A stretch of DNA of 33,209 bases. Source: Acidobacteriota bacterium (GTDB lineage Bacteria; Acidobacteriota; Terriglobia; Acidiferrales; UBA7541). The translations under genes were made by a program, and so were the position numbers. How positions within the stretch are numbered: position 1 is the first letter of the stretch; each line of letters starts with the position of its first letter. This document shows, in pieces, positions 9,247 through 18,008 of this stretch. A model generated the notes under the pieces. The model ran no database searches, had not been told where the DNA came from, and saw nothing but the letters and a program-made list of their open reading frames with translations. Location of the stretch: positions 1 to 33,209 of the forward strand of contig JAFDVY010000032.1 of NCBI GenBank assembly GCA_018268785.1. The letters run 5' to 3'.

Positions 9247-10227
9247 ATGGTCGGCATACCTTCGCGCCATCGCTCATTGCTGCTGCTCACCATAGTGGTT
9301 GTGGTGCAGGTGCTGATGCTTGCCGTGCAAATCCAGCGGACGGATAAGGAAGGCGAAAAGAACAGCCTGATGCGGTCGTGGAGCGTCGGACTGATTTCGC
9401 CGTTCGAACGAGCCGGTGCATGGGGCGTGGGGAAAGTCCGCGGCACCTGGCGGCACTATTTCGCATTGAGCGATACATCGCGCGAAAACGAGCGGCTGAA
9501 ACAGGAAAACGATTCGCTTAAGTTGGAGATTACGCAACTGCGCGGCAAGGCCACGGAAGCGGACCGGCTTGCGCATTTGCTCAATTTCAAGCAATCGCAG
9601 GAAAAAGTTCCGATGATTGGCGCGCGGGTGATCGGAGCGAGCCCCGACTCGAACAGCCAGGTCATTTTTTTGGATCGCGGCCAGCGCGACGGCATCAAGA
9701 AAAATATGGGAGTCATCACTCCCGATGGAGTCGTCGGAAAAGTGATCGAATCCTTCAGCAGCACCGCGCAAGTGCTGTTGCTTACCGACCGCGATAGCGG
9801 CGTGGGCGCCATGATTGAGGAATCGCGACTGCAGAGCCCCGTCGGCGGCAACGGCGAGCCACTGCTCAACATGAAATACATTTCGAATGACGATGAAGTT
9901 AAAGTGGGCGAGCACGTCGTCACCAGCGGAATGGACCGGATTTTTCCGCGCGATTTGCCGGTGGGAATAATTTCCGAAGTGAAGCAGGGGCCGCCGCCGT
10001 TCAAATTTATTCGCGTTCGCCCTTCCGCTCAGCTCGAAAAACTGGAAGAAGTGATCGTGCTGCTGACTACCAGCCCGATCATGATGAAGAAAGCGCCGGA
10101 AGATACGGACGGAACCAATTCAGCGGCAAAATCCTCGGGACCAGCGCCGAAAGATGCCGCGGCAAAATCCGCCACAGGAAAACGCGCGCAGGAACCAGAC
10201 GCAAAGAATCCGGATAAACCTCAATGA
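9247..10227 (+). CDS. mreC: Rod shape-determining protein MreC
   Basis: A 326-residue bitopic inner-membrane protein that links the MreB filament to periplasmic wall synthases. One N-terminal membrane helix (LLLLTIVVVVQVLMLAVQI, about 9-27) is followed by a coiled coil (about 75-105, RENERLKQENDSLKLEITQLRGKATEADRL). The conserved MreC beta domains come next, with SQVIFLDRGQRDGIKKNMGVITPDGVVGKV and later LLTDRDSGVGAMI. A low-complexity Ala/Lys/Pro tail (about 280-326) is an unusual addition beyond the core. The stop overlaps the mreD start by four bases (ATGA), so the two are translationally coupled. Confidence 0.95.
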   Translation: MVGIPSRHRSLLLLTIVVVVQVLMLAVQIQRTDKEGEKNSLMRSWSVGLISPFERAGAWGVGKVRGTWRHYFALSDTSRENERLKQENDSLKLEITQLRGKATEADRLAHLLNFKQSQEKVPMIGARVIGASPDSNSQVIFLDRGQRDGIKKNMGVITPDGVVGKVIESFSSTAQVLLLTDRDSGVGAMIEESRLQSPVGGNGEPLLNMKYISNDDEVKVGEHVVTSGMDRIFPRDLPVGIISEVKQGPPPFKFIRVRPSAQLEKLEEVIVLLTTSPIMMKKAPEDTDGTNSAAKSSGPAPKDAAAKSATGKRAQEPDAKNPDKPQ

Positions 10228-10748
10228 ACGATACCTTCGATCTTCGCAGCGGCGAAACGCACATCGAAGTGCACAAATTTCGTGGCGGCACCATTCTGTT
10301 CGCAACGCTTTTCGCGCTTTTCGTGCAGGCTTTCTTGCCGGTGTATCTGCCAAAAGTAGCGACCGTGGATCTCCCGCTGCTTATTACGATCTATTTTGGT
10401 TTGAGCCGCAGAAACCCTTCGACCGGATTGCTGTTGGGCTGCGCGGTCGGCTGCCTGCAGGATTTGCTGGGCAAGACTCCGCTCGGCTTTTACGGAATTG
10501 CCAAGACTTTGATTGGGTTCCTTGCGTCTTCCATCGGCGGAAAGCTCGATACGGAGCATCCCGCCGCGAGATTTGCGCTAACGGTCGTATTCTTTGCGAT
10601 CCATCAAGGCATCATCGTTCTAGTGCAACGCCTGCTTCTCGCACACGCCGAAACGCTCTTCACCCCCCGCCTGGCGATCGCGGCACTCGTCAACGCAGCC
10701 GTCGGCGTGGTGCTCTACTTCCTGCTCGACCGGCTGCGCAAATCATAA
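10224..10748 (+). CDS. mreD: Rod shape-determining protein MreD
   Basis: A 174-residue integral inner-membrane protein of the elongasome. It has about five hydrophobic helices, starting with GGTILFATLFALFVQAFLPVYL, and the family-typical PLLITIYFGLSRRNPSTGLLLGCAVGCLQDLL segment. Sequence conservation in MreD is low, but size, topology and the four-base overlap with mreC make the call secure. It ends 42 bp from the convergent thrC stop, with no obvious terminator between them. Confidence 0.93.
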   Translation: MNDTFDLRSGETHIEVHKFRGGTILFATLFALFVQAFLPVYLPKVATVDLPLLITIYFGLSRRNPSTGLLLGCAVGCLQDLLGKTPLGFYGIAKTLIGFLASSIGGKLDTEHPAARFALTVVFFAIHQGIIVLVQRLLLAHAETLFTPRLAIAALVNAAVGVVLYFLLDRLRKS

Positions 10749-10790
10749 TTTCTCTTTGGCAAAACCCGCAGCGCCGGAATTAATCAGGAT

Positions 10791-12092
10791 TCAGTGCGTC
10801 AATAAGAACTGCTTGAAGTCGTCGTAGGATGACGACATGGAGAGAGAAAGTTTCGGCCGTTTGAGATAGGCGGCAAGGCGATCGGGCAAAGGCGGGGCAG
10901 TTCCAATTGCTTTCTCCACGACTTCAGCAAATTTCGCGGCATGCGCCGTGGCCAAAACCAATCCCTGGGATGGCTCAGGATGTTCCTTCTTATAGGCTTC
11001 CCAACCCAAGATGCCGACGGCGGTATGCGGATCGGAGATGTAGCGATAGCGATCCCAGACCGCTTTCATTTCCGCAAGAGTCTCCTCATCCGTCGCTCCG
11101 TGTCCCCAAATTTCCTTTTGCACGTATTCAAGGCGGCCACGGCACAAATCCAGCAGGCGCGGAAAATTGTTGGGATTGCCGACATCCATGGCGTTCGAAT
11201 ACGTCGCTTGCGCCGGGCGCGGATGAAATTCGCCGCTGCGTAAGTATTCCGGCACAACGTCATTTGCGTTCGTGGACGCGATGAATTTCGCCACAGGCAA
11301 TCCGATGCGCTTCGCAAACAGTCCCGCCGTCAGATTTCCGAAATTTCCGCTTGGCACGGAAACAATCAGCGGCACGGACGCTACAGGAAGCTGCCGGTAC
11401 GCGGCCACGTGATAAAACATTTGCGGAAGCAACCGCCCGATATTGATCGAATTCGCCGAAGTGAGAAACGCCTTCTTGTTCAGCGGCTCGTCCGCAAAGG
11501 CCTGCTTCACCAACCTCTGGCAATCGTCAAATGTTCCGCTGACTTCCAGCGCGGTGATGTTTTCTCCGAGTGTGGTGAACTGTTTTTCCTGGGCTTCACT
11601 GATCCGCTTTGAGGGATACAAAATTACGACGCGGATTCCCGGCACGCCCAGAAATCCGTGCGCGACCGCGCTTCCCGTGTCCCCGGAAGTCGCTACCAGT
11701 ACGGTCAGAGGGCGCGATTCTCCGCGCACGAAATAGCCCATCAGCCTCGCCATGAATCGCGCGCCAAAATCCTTGAACGCCAGCGTCGGCCCATGGAAAA
11801 GCTCCAGAACGTGCAGACCCGGTGAAAGCGAAACCAATTTCACCGGAAAATTGATTGCTTCGCTGACGATTTGCCAGAGAATTTCTTCCGGTACATCCGG
11901 CGTGGCGAACGGCTTTACAATGCGAAAGCAAACTTCCGTGAACGGCAGCGAGCGAAATTCTTCCAGCTCTTCCGGCGAACGCCGCGCAATTTCCGCCGGC
12001 ATATAAAGTCCGCCGTCCGGCGCCATTCCGCGCAACACCGCGCCGCGCAAGGAAGTCAGCGGAGCTTTTTGCGACGTGCTGCGATACCTCAC
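10791..12092 (-). CDS. thrC: Threonine synthase
   Basis: A PLP-dependent enzyme that converts O-phosphohomoserine to threonine and phosphate, 433 residues. The PLP lysine lies in ELFHGPTLAFKDFGARF (K107). SGDTGSAVAHGF, the SANSINIGRLLPQ block and VPSGNFGNLTAGLFAKR are characteristic. It begins RYRSTSQKAPLTSLRGAVLRGMAPDGGLYMP, the usual threonine synthase N-terminus, so the start is the GTG at 12092. That GTG overlaps the TGA of the upstream kinase by four bases, indicating translational coupling. The frame stays open further upstream, but that part overlaps the kinase gene in another frame and is not protein-like. Confidence 0.95.
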   Translation of the reverse strand: MRYRSTSQKAPLTSLRGAVLRGMAPDGGLYMPAEIARRSPEELEEFRSLPFTEVCFRIVKPFATPDVPEEILWQIVSEAINFPVKLVSLSPGLHVLELFHGPTLAFKDFGARFMARLMGYFVRGESRPLTVLVATSGDTGSAVAHGFLGVPGIRVVILYPSKRISEAQEKQFTTLGENITALEVSGTFDDCQRLVKQAFADEPLNKKAFLTSANSINIGRLLPQMFYHVAAYRQLPVASVPLIVSVPSGNFGNLTAGLFAKRIGLPVAKFIASTNANDVVPEYLRSGEFHPRPAQATYSNAMDVGNPNNFPRLLDLCRGRLEYVQKEIWGHGATDEETLAEMKAVWDRYRYISDPHTAVGILGWEAYKKEHPEPSQGLVLATAHAAKFAEVVEKAIGTAPPLPDRLAAYLKRPKLSLSMSSSYDDFKQFLLTH

Positions 12093-12751
12093 GCGGCGCC
12101 GCCCATCTTGCTTTCCAGCAATTCCAGAAATGCCTCCGGCTTGTGTGGCAGTTCGCGCAATTGCGCCACTTCCATCGTGCAATGAGCCAAAGCCGCATAG
12201 CTCTGCCTGCGTCCGGCAATCAAATTGGGATAGCAGCGCGTCACAGTTTCCCGCGGTGCTTCTTGCGGCCTCGATTGAAATGCGCCGCGCCAAAGCACAG
12301 GCTTCGGGTCGTTCAAGTACCGCTCGATCAGCAACAGCTGTTCCTGCGGGGAAGCGGCAAAATTCACCACGGTCATCAATTTTCGCAATCGCATCAGTAG
12401 ATGATTTCCGCAATAGATCACGCTGCCAGTCGTATCGAGCACAAGCGATTTCTCCGGAGAACTCGCCAAATCGTCGAGCACTTCCTCGAGTACCGCAATC
12501 TCTTCGCTCAAATACTGCGATTCGCGCTCCGCATAGGTCGCGGAATCCGGCCAGCCCATCCATGCAGCAACTCCATTGATTCCAGAGAACCCACCCGCCG
12601 CGAGTCGCGAAGCCAGTCGCGATTCAATCTTGTCATCGCAAGAAATCGCCGCATGCCCTGCCGAAGCGAGTTGCCGCGACCAAAACGTCTTTCCCGCGCC
12701 GGACATGCCAATCAGCGCGAGACGGAGCGGGCTATGGCGAGAAATTTGCAT
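12089..12751 (-). CDS. Shikimate-kinase-like P-loop kinase, coupled to thrC
   Basis: 220 residues with a clear Walker A (GMSGAGKT, 15-22) and a CDDKIESRLA segment (about 38-47) that resembles the acidic substrate/magnesium region of shikimate kinases. LVLDTTGSVIYCG near 103 fits the third conserved region. Beyond these the protein diverges from classical AroK and carries extra C-terminal sequence. It is directly followed by thrC with a four-base overlap. Because threonine synthase needs O-phosphohomoserine, a homoserine-kinase-type role is an attractive inference, but the substrate is not shown by the sequence. There is no obvious ribosome site before the ATG at 12751. Other possibilities are a genuine shikimate kinase or an unrelated small-molecule kinase. 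Confidence 0.7.
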   Translation of the reverse strand: MQISRHSPLRLALIGMSGAGKTFWSRQLASAGHAAISCDDKIESRLASRLAAGGFSGINGVAAWMGWPDSATYAERESQYLSEEIAVLEEVLDDLASSPEKSLVLDTTGSVIYCGNHLLMRLRKLMTVVNFAASPQEQLLLIERYLNDPKPVLWRGAFQSRPQEAPRETVTRCYPNLIAGRRQSYAALAHCTMEVAQLRELPHKPEAFLELLESKMGGAA

Positions 12752-12846
12752 AACAGAGAATCAATAACGATAGCGCGTGCCGAGCATGGCGAGCAACCTG
12801 CATGATGTAATTCGCGGCCAAAAGCAAAGGGAGCAAATTCGGTCAA

Positions 12847-13473
12847 ATGCTGACAATTCAGACTGCCATGAGGTTTGTACAAGTGACTTGCGCACTCTGC
12901 CTGGTAGCCGCCCCGTCCAATCAACCCTCAATAAACGCTAAATCCGGTGTGGAAGCGCAGACACGCTACTGCAAGAGTGTCTGGGAATACACACAAACAA
13001 ATCCTCCGCATCGCTTCTTTGCTGAAATCGAGAATCCCTCTGAAGAGCCGGGCGAAAACACAAAATGGCAGGAATTCGCGACGAAGGAAGACATGGAAAA
13101 GGATGAAAACCACTACACCGCCGCGTTCGTTTGGTTGCGCGAAGGAAGAGTCGTCGCTGCAAACTTCACAATCAGCGACGGATCTCAAGATTGGTTTCAA
13201 TATGCCGATTATTGTTTCGACTCTCGCGGCCGGCTCGCAGGAATCCAAGAAGAGCTTCGCTCGTTTTACGGCATGATCGTCGCTAGACGTCGATATAGTT
13301 ACGACGGAAAGGGCAAGCTGTTGGACAAATCTGAGACGTTTATGGACCTGGACAACCAAAAACCCAAGAGGCCCGATGAAGAATTCATCGACAGGGAACT
13401 CCCTACCTATCTTCGCGTGCGGAAGCTGCCTTTTGCGTCGTTGCTTGGAAAAAAGAGGCGAAGTGGCCATTAA
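12847..13473 (+). CDS. Secreted hypothetical protein
   Basis: 208 residues of no family I recognise. A signal-peptide-like N-terminus (MRFVQVTCALCLVAAPS, from residue 8) precedes a hydrophilic, charged mature region with YSYDGKGKLLDKSETF and a basic tail. AGGGAG lies 13 bases before the ATG at 12847. The ATG at 12868 would give a tighter signal peptide but has no ribosome site. It diverges from the kinase-thrC pair and its stop overlaps the convergent adaptor gene by four bases. The antisense frame at 12928-13470 is less protein-like. Confidence 0.6.
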   Translation: MLTIQTAMRFVQVTCALCLVAAPSNQPSINAKSGVEAQTRYCKSVWEYTQTNPPHRFFAEIENPSEEPGENTKWQEFATKEDMEKDENHYTAAFVWLREGRVVAANFTISDGSQDWFQYADYCFDSRGRLAGIQEELRSFYGMIVARRRYSYDGKGKLLDKSETFMDLDNQKPKRPDEEFIDRELPTYLRVRKLPFASLLGKKRRSGH

Positions 13474-14675
13474 AGGCTATTGCAGCCCGGAGCAAGTCCG
13501 CCGGTAATTTCCGTGCCATCTTCGGACACGCGGCCAAGCTGCACCATCACGCGCCGGGCTTCGGTTCCATCGTCGGAAATCTTGAAAATCGGCAGGGTTG
13601 CATCCGCATGCGGCTGCAATTCCTGCGGCAAGTAGGTAGCATTTGCCACACGCTCTGTCTCGATTGTTCCATCCACGGTCACGCCGGAATGAGTTCCCGC
13701 GGTCTGCCGGCCATCCGCGCGAATGTCGACGCTGATCGCGCCGTTCTGCACAGCCGGATCGATATGCGAGACAACTCCCGCAATCTTGCGATTTAAAATT
13801 TGCAAAGCTGCGCGTTGATGCACCTGCACTTCATTTGCCTGCGATTCCGGAATATGAATCCGCGCAACCAGCCGCTCCGAACTCGTCACTCGCGCCAGAT
13901 TTGTCCCCGCGCCGACCTGCTGCCCCGCATCTACCGAAATTTCATCCAACACGCCGGCGATTCCCGCGCGCACGAGCAGCGACTCTTTCTGGTGCGACTT
14001 CAACTCATAAAGAGCCTGGATTTGCGCTACTTCCGCTTGCTTCGCTTCAAGCTGGGCCTGCCGCGCTTCTTCCGCAATCGCCAGCTTCTCTTTTTCGATT
14101 TGCAATCTCGTGGTGAGCGAGTCCGCACGAGCCCGGGAAATCTTTGCGTTCATCGCAGAACCGATTCCCGCGTTTTGCAGCGCCTCGTCGCGCTCCGCTT
14201 GCAGCTTGGCTTCCGTCAAATCCGAGTGCAATTGCGCTTCCATCGCGTGCTCGTCCAAAAGCTGCGCCTGCAATTGCACGCGCAGATTCGCAAGCTCCGC
14301 TTCGACTTTTTTCGTCGCCAGTTCCGCATCGCGCACCTGACGCTCCAGATCCGGATTGCTCAGTTGCAGCAAGACGGAATCGGGCTGCACTCGCGCACCG
14401 GCCCGCAGAAAAACCTGATCCACGTGCGCTTGCGTCTCTGCCGCCAGCCAGCGTGTCTCTTCCGGAACCAAAGTGCCCAAGCCGGAAACGTGATGCTGCA
14501 GCGGTCCCCGCCGCACCGTTTCGATCTGCAGCGCCGTACGATCCACAATCGGCGCGGCAGACTTCATTCGCGAGGTCCCAAACGTAAATGCAGCCACCGC
14601 GACCAGGGCTACGGCCGGAAACGAAACCCACAACAGCGCTCGGCGCGGTTTCACCGTGGGAGTTTCAATTTGCAT
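13470..14675 (-). CDS. HlyD/RND-type periplasmic efflux adaptor (membrane fusion protein)
   Basis: A 401-residue adaptor that would bridge an inner-membrane pump and an outer-membrane channel. One N-terminal anchor (LLWVSFPAVALVAVAAFTF, about 14-32) is followed by the first lipoyl half (GTLVPEETRWLAAETQAHVDQVFLRAGARVQPDSVLLQL). A long alpha-helical hairpin spans about 110-225, then the second lipoyl half (LLVRAGIAGVLDEISVDAGQQVGAGTNLARV) and beta-barrel domain. The end (EITGGLAPGCNSL) stops where relatives usually continue for another ten to twenty residues after a GL..GD motif, so the C-terminus looks clipped. No pump or TolC-like gene lies nearby, so partners must be elsewhere. GGAG is 9 bases before the ATG. 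Confidence 0.88.
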   Translation of the reverse strand: MQIETPTVKPRRALLWVSFPAVALVAVAAFTFGTSRMKSAAPIVDRTALQIETVRRGPLQHHVSGLGTLVPEETRWLAAETQAHVDQVFLRAGARVQPDSVLLQLSNPDLERQVRDAELATKKVEAELANLRVQLQAQLLDEHAMEAQLHSDLTEAKLQAERDEALQNAGIGSAMNAKISRARADSLTTRLQIEKEKLAIAEEARQAQLEAKQAEVAQIQALYELKSHQKESLLVRAGIAGVLDEISVDAGQQVGAGTNLARVTSSERLVARIHIPESQANEVQVHQRAALQILNRKIAGVVSHIDPAVQNGAISVDIRADGRQTAGTHSGVTVDGTIETERVANATYLPQELQPHADATLPIFKISDDGTEARRVMVQLGRVSEDGTEITGGLAPGCNSL

Positions 14676-14709
14676 GGAACAGCATCTCCACTATTAATTT
14701 CCAGGATCA

Positions 14710-14715
14710 ATTATA
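14710..14715 (-). promoter_or_regulatory. Candidate -10 box of the efflux adaptor gene
   Basis: A perfect TATAAT on the minus strand lies 34 bases before the adaptor ATG. The best -35 match (TTGCCG, 14731-14736) is only 15 bases away, so the promoter is plausible but not canonical. Confidence 0.35.
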
Positions 14716-14830
14716 GATGGCGAGCGCCACCGGCAAGAATGAGAAAAACTGATAACGTTCTTTGCTTTTTGCTATGCAAAAACGCGCGAGATGCGAGTCG
14801 CGATTATTTGTGTACGTCTGGCGGCAGGAA

Positions 14831-15742
14831 TTAGCTTTTCTTATCACTTTCCGTGGCGGGGCAATTCGGCAGTTTTCCTCCCAAGTCTTCCGGATATTCT
14901 TTGCACAGCTCCCGAAACACGTCAGGGATCGCGTTCTGCACCAGATTCTGGCCTAACTGAACAAGGTCTGGCATCAGTTTCGGCAAAACATCGTTGAATT
15001 TCTGCCCTATCGGAGTCTGATAGAACTTGATTAGCTCTTTGATATCGTCATCGGTAAAATACTTCGAATACGCAAGTACAGCTCCTTCCGTAAACTCCGG
15101 TGAATCGTATATCCGCAGCATTTTTTCATGAAACGAAGTTGTGATTTTTTCTCGATGATCTTGATCCTTGATGCCAGAAAACAATTGCTGCCGCAGCACG
15201 CCGAAAAAAGCGTTTGAAGCCTGAATGCTCCGGTCCCGGGCGTGAACGACGTTCAGCATCTCGATGATGTCGGTTCTGAGTTGGGGATCGACCGGTTTCG
15301 TGGGTGGGCCGCCCGTTATGTCAGGCGTGTCGATATTCAGCGAGTAGATTACATCGATTGTCGTATCCACTTCGACAGGCTCCCCATTCAGCAGCGTGGG
15401 TTGATATTTCCACTGTCGCACTGCATCTATCGCCGATTGCATCAAAAGGGGATGTCCGCTCAATGCCTCCAACTGTTGCACCGATCCATCTTTCGAAAGA
15501 ACTACGTGTAGCTGCACGGTGCCTTGGATTTTCGTCTGCCTTGCCAGGGGCGGATAAACAGGATTCACTTTCTTGATGATTTTTGGCGCAGTGACTGCGC
15601 CGCCCAATCTTATTCGAGTGCCGCCCGAGGGGATAATTTTCACGACTTTAGGAGGCTTCGTTTCCGCTGGCGCATTGGGTTCTTGCGCCAGGGTGAAAAT
15701 GCTCGCGCTCCCGCTTAGGCAAACTGCAAGGAGCATTTTCAT
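14831..15742 (-). CDS. Secreted TonB C-terminal domain / DUF2059 fusion protein
   Basis: 303 residues. A signal peptide (MKMLLAVCLSGSASIFTLAQ) leads into a TonB-type C-terminal domain (about 55-135: KKVNPVYPPLARQTKIQGTVQLHVVLSKDGSVQQLEALSGHPLL, then AIDAVRQWKYQP). After a Pro-rich linker comes a helical DUF2059-like region (about 160-290, with YSKYFTDDDIKELIKFYQTPIGQKFNDVLPKLM). Unlike true TonB it has no N-terminal membrane anchor or long Pro-rich spacer, so it is probably a free periplasmic protein and not an energy transducer. The ATG at 15742 has an ideal GGGAGG ribosome site. The open frame extending upstream to 15856 is not needed. Confidence 0.85.
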   Translation of the reverse strand: MKMLLAVCLSGSASIFTLAQEPNAPAETKPPKVVKIIPSGGTRIRLGGAVTAPKIIKKVNPVYPPLARQTKIQGTVQLHVVLSKDGSVQQLEALSGHPLLMQSAIDAVRQWKYQPTLLNGEPVEVDTTIDVIYSLNIDTPDITGGPPTKPVDPQLRTDIIEMLNVVHARDRSIQASNAFFGVLRQQLFSGIKDQDHREKITTSFHEKMLRIYDSPEFTEGAVLAYSKYFTDDDIKELIKFYQTPIGQKFNDVLPKLMPDLVQLGQNLVQNAIPDVFRELCKEYPEDLGGKLPNCPATESDKKS

Positions 15743-15773
15743 GGGACCTCCCGGAAAATCGTCGCAGGCCTTG

Positions 15774-15802
15774 ACTATACGCAGTCGTATTCGCCTTAGC
15801 AA
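15774..15802 (-). promoter_or_regulatory. Sigma-70-type promoter of the TonB-C/DUF2059 gene
   Basis: On the minus strand TTGCTA (15797-15802) and TATAGT (15774-15779) are separated by exactly 17 bases. Transcription would begin about 25 bases before the ATG at 15742, leaving just enough leader for the strong GGAGG site. Confidence 0.65.
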
Positions 15803-16034
15803 CGTCGCGCGCCGTAACCTTGCGGAAACCTGTTCTTCGGGACAACTTGCCGCCACTCACCCCAAGTGCTACGTTGGAAAAGGCGTCCACCAGGCCCGTC
15901 CGGTGGCGTCACAAGGCGATTGGAAAGGTCCGAAGGAATTTTCCGGGCGCACTTTTAGCCGAAATCTTTCAACGGAAGTTTCGATTACCGCGCTGTGAAC
16001 GGAAGTACATCGCGAGCGGCTCCGAAAATTCGGA

Positions 16035-18008
16035 GTGAAAGCCAGAAAGCTCGCGCGCGGGGTTTGCGTGTCTTTTTCATTTGGCAGCGACAATCGGTTG
16101 CCGCAAGCGCGGCTGGCCGTCGTTTCCTACATCATTGTGGGCATGATCGGCGTGTTGCTGCTCGGCTTCTGGAAGCTTCAGGTTATTGACAGCGACAGGT
16201 ACGGCCAAATGGCCGAACAGAACCGCGTTCGCTCCATTCCCATCATCGCACCCCGAGGCAGAATGCTCGATCGTGATGGCCGCGTCCTCGTAGACAATCG
16301 TCCGTCTTTCAGCGTGTTGTTACTTCGCGACGATCCTGCTCTCGTCGAAAAAAATCTTCCAGCGCTGGCGGACGGCCTGGGCCTGTCCGTTGACGATCTC
16401 CATGACCAACTGCAAAACACGCGCAACCTTCCGAAATTTCAGCCCATTGTCATCAAGCCGGAAGCTACCAGCGCCGATCTCGATTTCATCGAATCGCATC
16501 GCGCAGACATTCCCGTCCTCGAAATGCTTTCCGTTTCGCGCAGACGCTACCTGCCCAATGGCTTCCTGGCGCATGCGACAGGTTATGTCGGTGAGGCAAG
16601 CGAACAACAAATCGAGGCCAGCAACGGCAAGCTGCGTCCGGGTGACGTCGTCGGCAAAGCAGGCCTCGAGCGCCAGTACAACGACATTCTGATGGGCACC
16701 GACGGCATGCGCCGCGTCATCGTGAACAGCGTCGGCAAAGAAGTGGACCACCTCTCGCAGCAGGATCCCATTCCGGGCAAACAGATTCAGTTGACGATTG
16801 ATATGGATTTGCAGCAGGTCGCGGAGCAATCCCTCGGACAGCGTCCGGGTGCCGTTGTCGCGCTCGATCCGCGCACTGGCGAAGTGCTCGCCATGGTCAG
16901 CCGTCCGACCATGGACCCAAATGACTTCGCGGTGCGAATTTCAAAGGAAGAGTGGAAGCAACTCAACGATGACCCGCTTCGTCCCCTCTTCAACCGCGCG
17001 GTTCAAGCGCAACTTGCTCCAGGCTCCGTCTTCAAAATCGTAACGGCTACCGCGATGCTAGAGGACCACAATCCGCCAGAAAACTTTGAAACGTACTGTC
17101 CGGGTTACGGAACTTTTTACGGCCGACAATTCAAATGCTGGGTCTTATCTTCGAGGAAAGGACCAACATCTCACGGCACATTAAATCTTCATGGCGCGAT
17201 CCTGCATTCCTGCGACGTTTTCTTCTACACCGCCGGCATGCGGCTCGGCATCGACCGGCTTGCCTATTACGGCGATAAACTCGGCATCGGCCACAAAACG
17301 GGAATCGACCTTCCTTCAGAAGAACCCGGCCTTATGCCATCGGAGCAATGGGTTGAACGCGTTTTTCATCGCAAATGGTATGCCGGCGAAACGATTTCCG
17401 TCTCCATTGGGCAAGGCGCAGTCACGACAACGCCCGTGCAACTTGCGCGTCTTATCGGCGGAATTGCGTCGGGTGGCGTTTTCAAACAGCCCCATCTTCG
17501 TAAAGATTTGCAAAACATCGGCGAAGAAAGGTTTGCCATCTCTGAACCCACCGTCGAAAAAGTCACCGACGCCATGTACGGCGTTATGAACGAACCCGGC
17601 GGCACAGGAGCAGCTCTGAAACTGAAAGATATTGAATTCAGCGGAAAATCCGGTACGGCTCAAGTCATCAGCTACGACAAGCGCGCGCAAATTGGCAAAC
17701 AGAGAAAATTTGACGATAACGGGTGGTTTGTTGGCTATGCGCCAAAGCGCGATCCGGAAATCGTTGTTGCAGCACTTGTCCAGGAAGGCGGCGGTCTGCA
17801 CGGTGGAGATACAGCGGGCCCAGTCGTGCGCGATGTCGTGAAGGCCTACTACGACAAGAAAAACAAAAAACTGCAGGGCCAGACCACTGCAGACAACTCC
17901 AAGCCTGTTCCACATAATGCCCCGGCGGCGATTGTCGCTCCGCGCGCCGTAATAGTTAAAGATGAAGAACCCGCGGGCCACGCAGCCCTCGCGCAGGATC
18001 AACGATGA
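16035..18008 (+). CDS. mrdA: Penicillin-binding protein 2 (elongasome transpeptidase)
   Basis: A 657-residue class B PBP that cross-links peptidoglycan during side-wall growth, partnered by RodA. One membrane helix (about 29-47, AVVSYIIVGMIGVLLLGFW) is followed by the pedestal domain (NRVRSIPIIAPRGRMLDRDGRVLVDN). The transpeptidase domain has the catalytic SxxK as S331-V-F-K334 (context LAPGSVFKI), the SxD/N motif as S392-C-D394, and KSGT at 538-541. The tail after about 605 is a flexible Lys/Pro/Ala stretch. The GTG at 16035 lacks a clear ribosome site. GTG 16068 is an alternative, since homology begins only near residue 22. The stop overlaps rodA by four bases (ATGA). Confidence 0.95.
   Translation: MKARKLARGVCVSFSFGSDNRLPQARLAVVSYIIVGMIGVLLLGFWKLQVIDSDRYGQMAEQNRVRSIPIIAPRGRMLDRDGRVLVDNRPSFSVLLLRDDPALVEKNLPALADGLGLSVDDLHDQLQNTRNLPKFQPIVIKPEATSADLDFIESHRADIPVLEMLSVSRRRYLPNGFLAHATGYVGEASEQQIEASNGKLRPGDVVGKAGLERQYNDILMGTDGMRRVIVNSVGKEVDHLSQQDPIPGKQIQLTIDMDLQQVAEQSLGQRPGAVVALDPRTGEVLAMVSRPTMDPNDFAVRISKEEWKQLNDDPLRPLFNRAVQAQLAPGSVFKIVTATAMLEDHNPPENFETYCPGYGTFYGRQFKCWVLSSRKGPTSHGTLNLHGAILHSCDVFFYTAGMRLGIDRLAYYGDKLGIGHKTGIDLPSEEPGLMPSEQWVERVFHRKWYAGETISVSIGQGAVTTTPVQLARLIGGIASGGVFKQPHLRKDLQNIGEERFAISEPTVEKVTDAMYGVMNEPGGTGAALKLKDIEFSGKSGTAQVISYDKRAQIGKQRKFDDNGWFVGYAPKRDPEIVVAALVQEGGGLHGGDTAGPVVRDVVKAYYDKKNKKLQGQTTADNSKPVPHNAPAAIVAPRAVIVKDEEPAGHAALAQDQR

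Noticed and set aside
12093..12563. Upstream extension of the thrC frame by 157 codons
   Set aside because: It overlaps the P-loop kinase in a different frame and has no protein-like features; the GTG at 12092 matches the threonine synthase N-terminus.
12928..13470. 180-codon minus-strand frame opposite the secreted hypothetical gene
   Set aside because: It lacks a signal peptide or domain; the plus-strand product has a signal-like N-terminus and more natural composition, although neither is certain.
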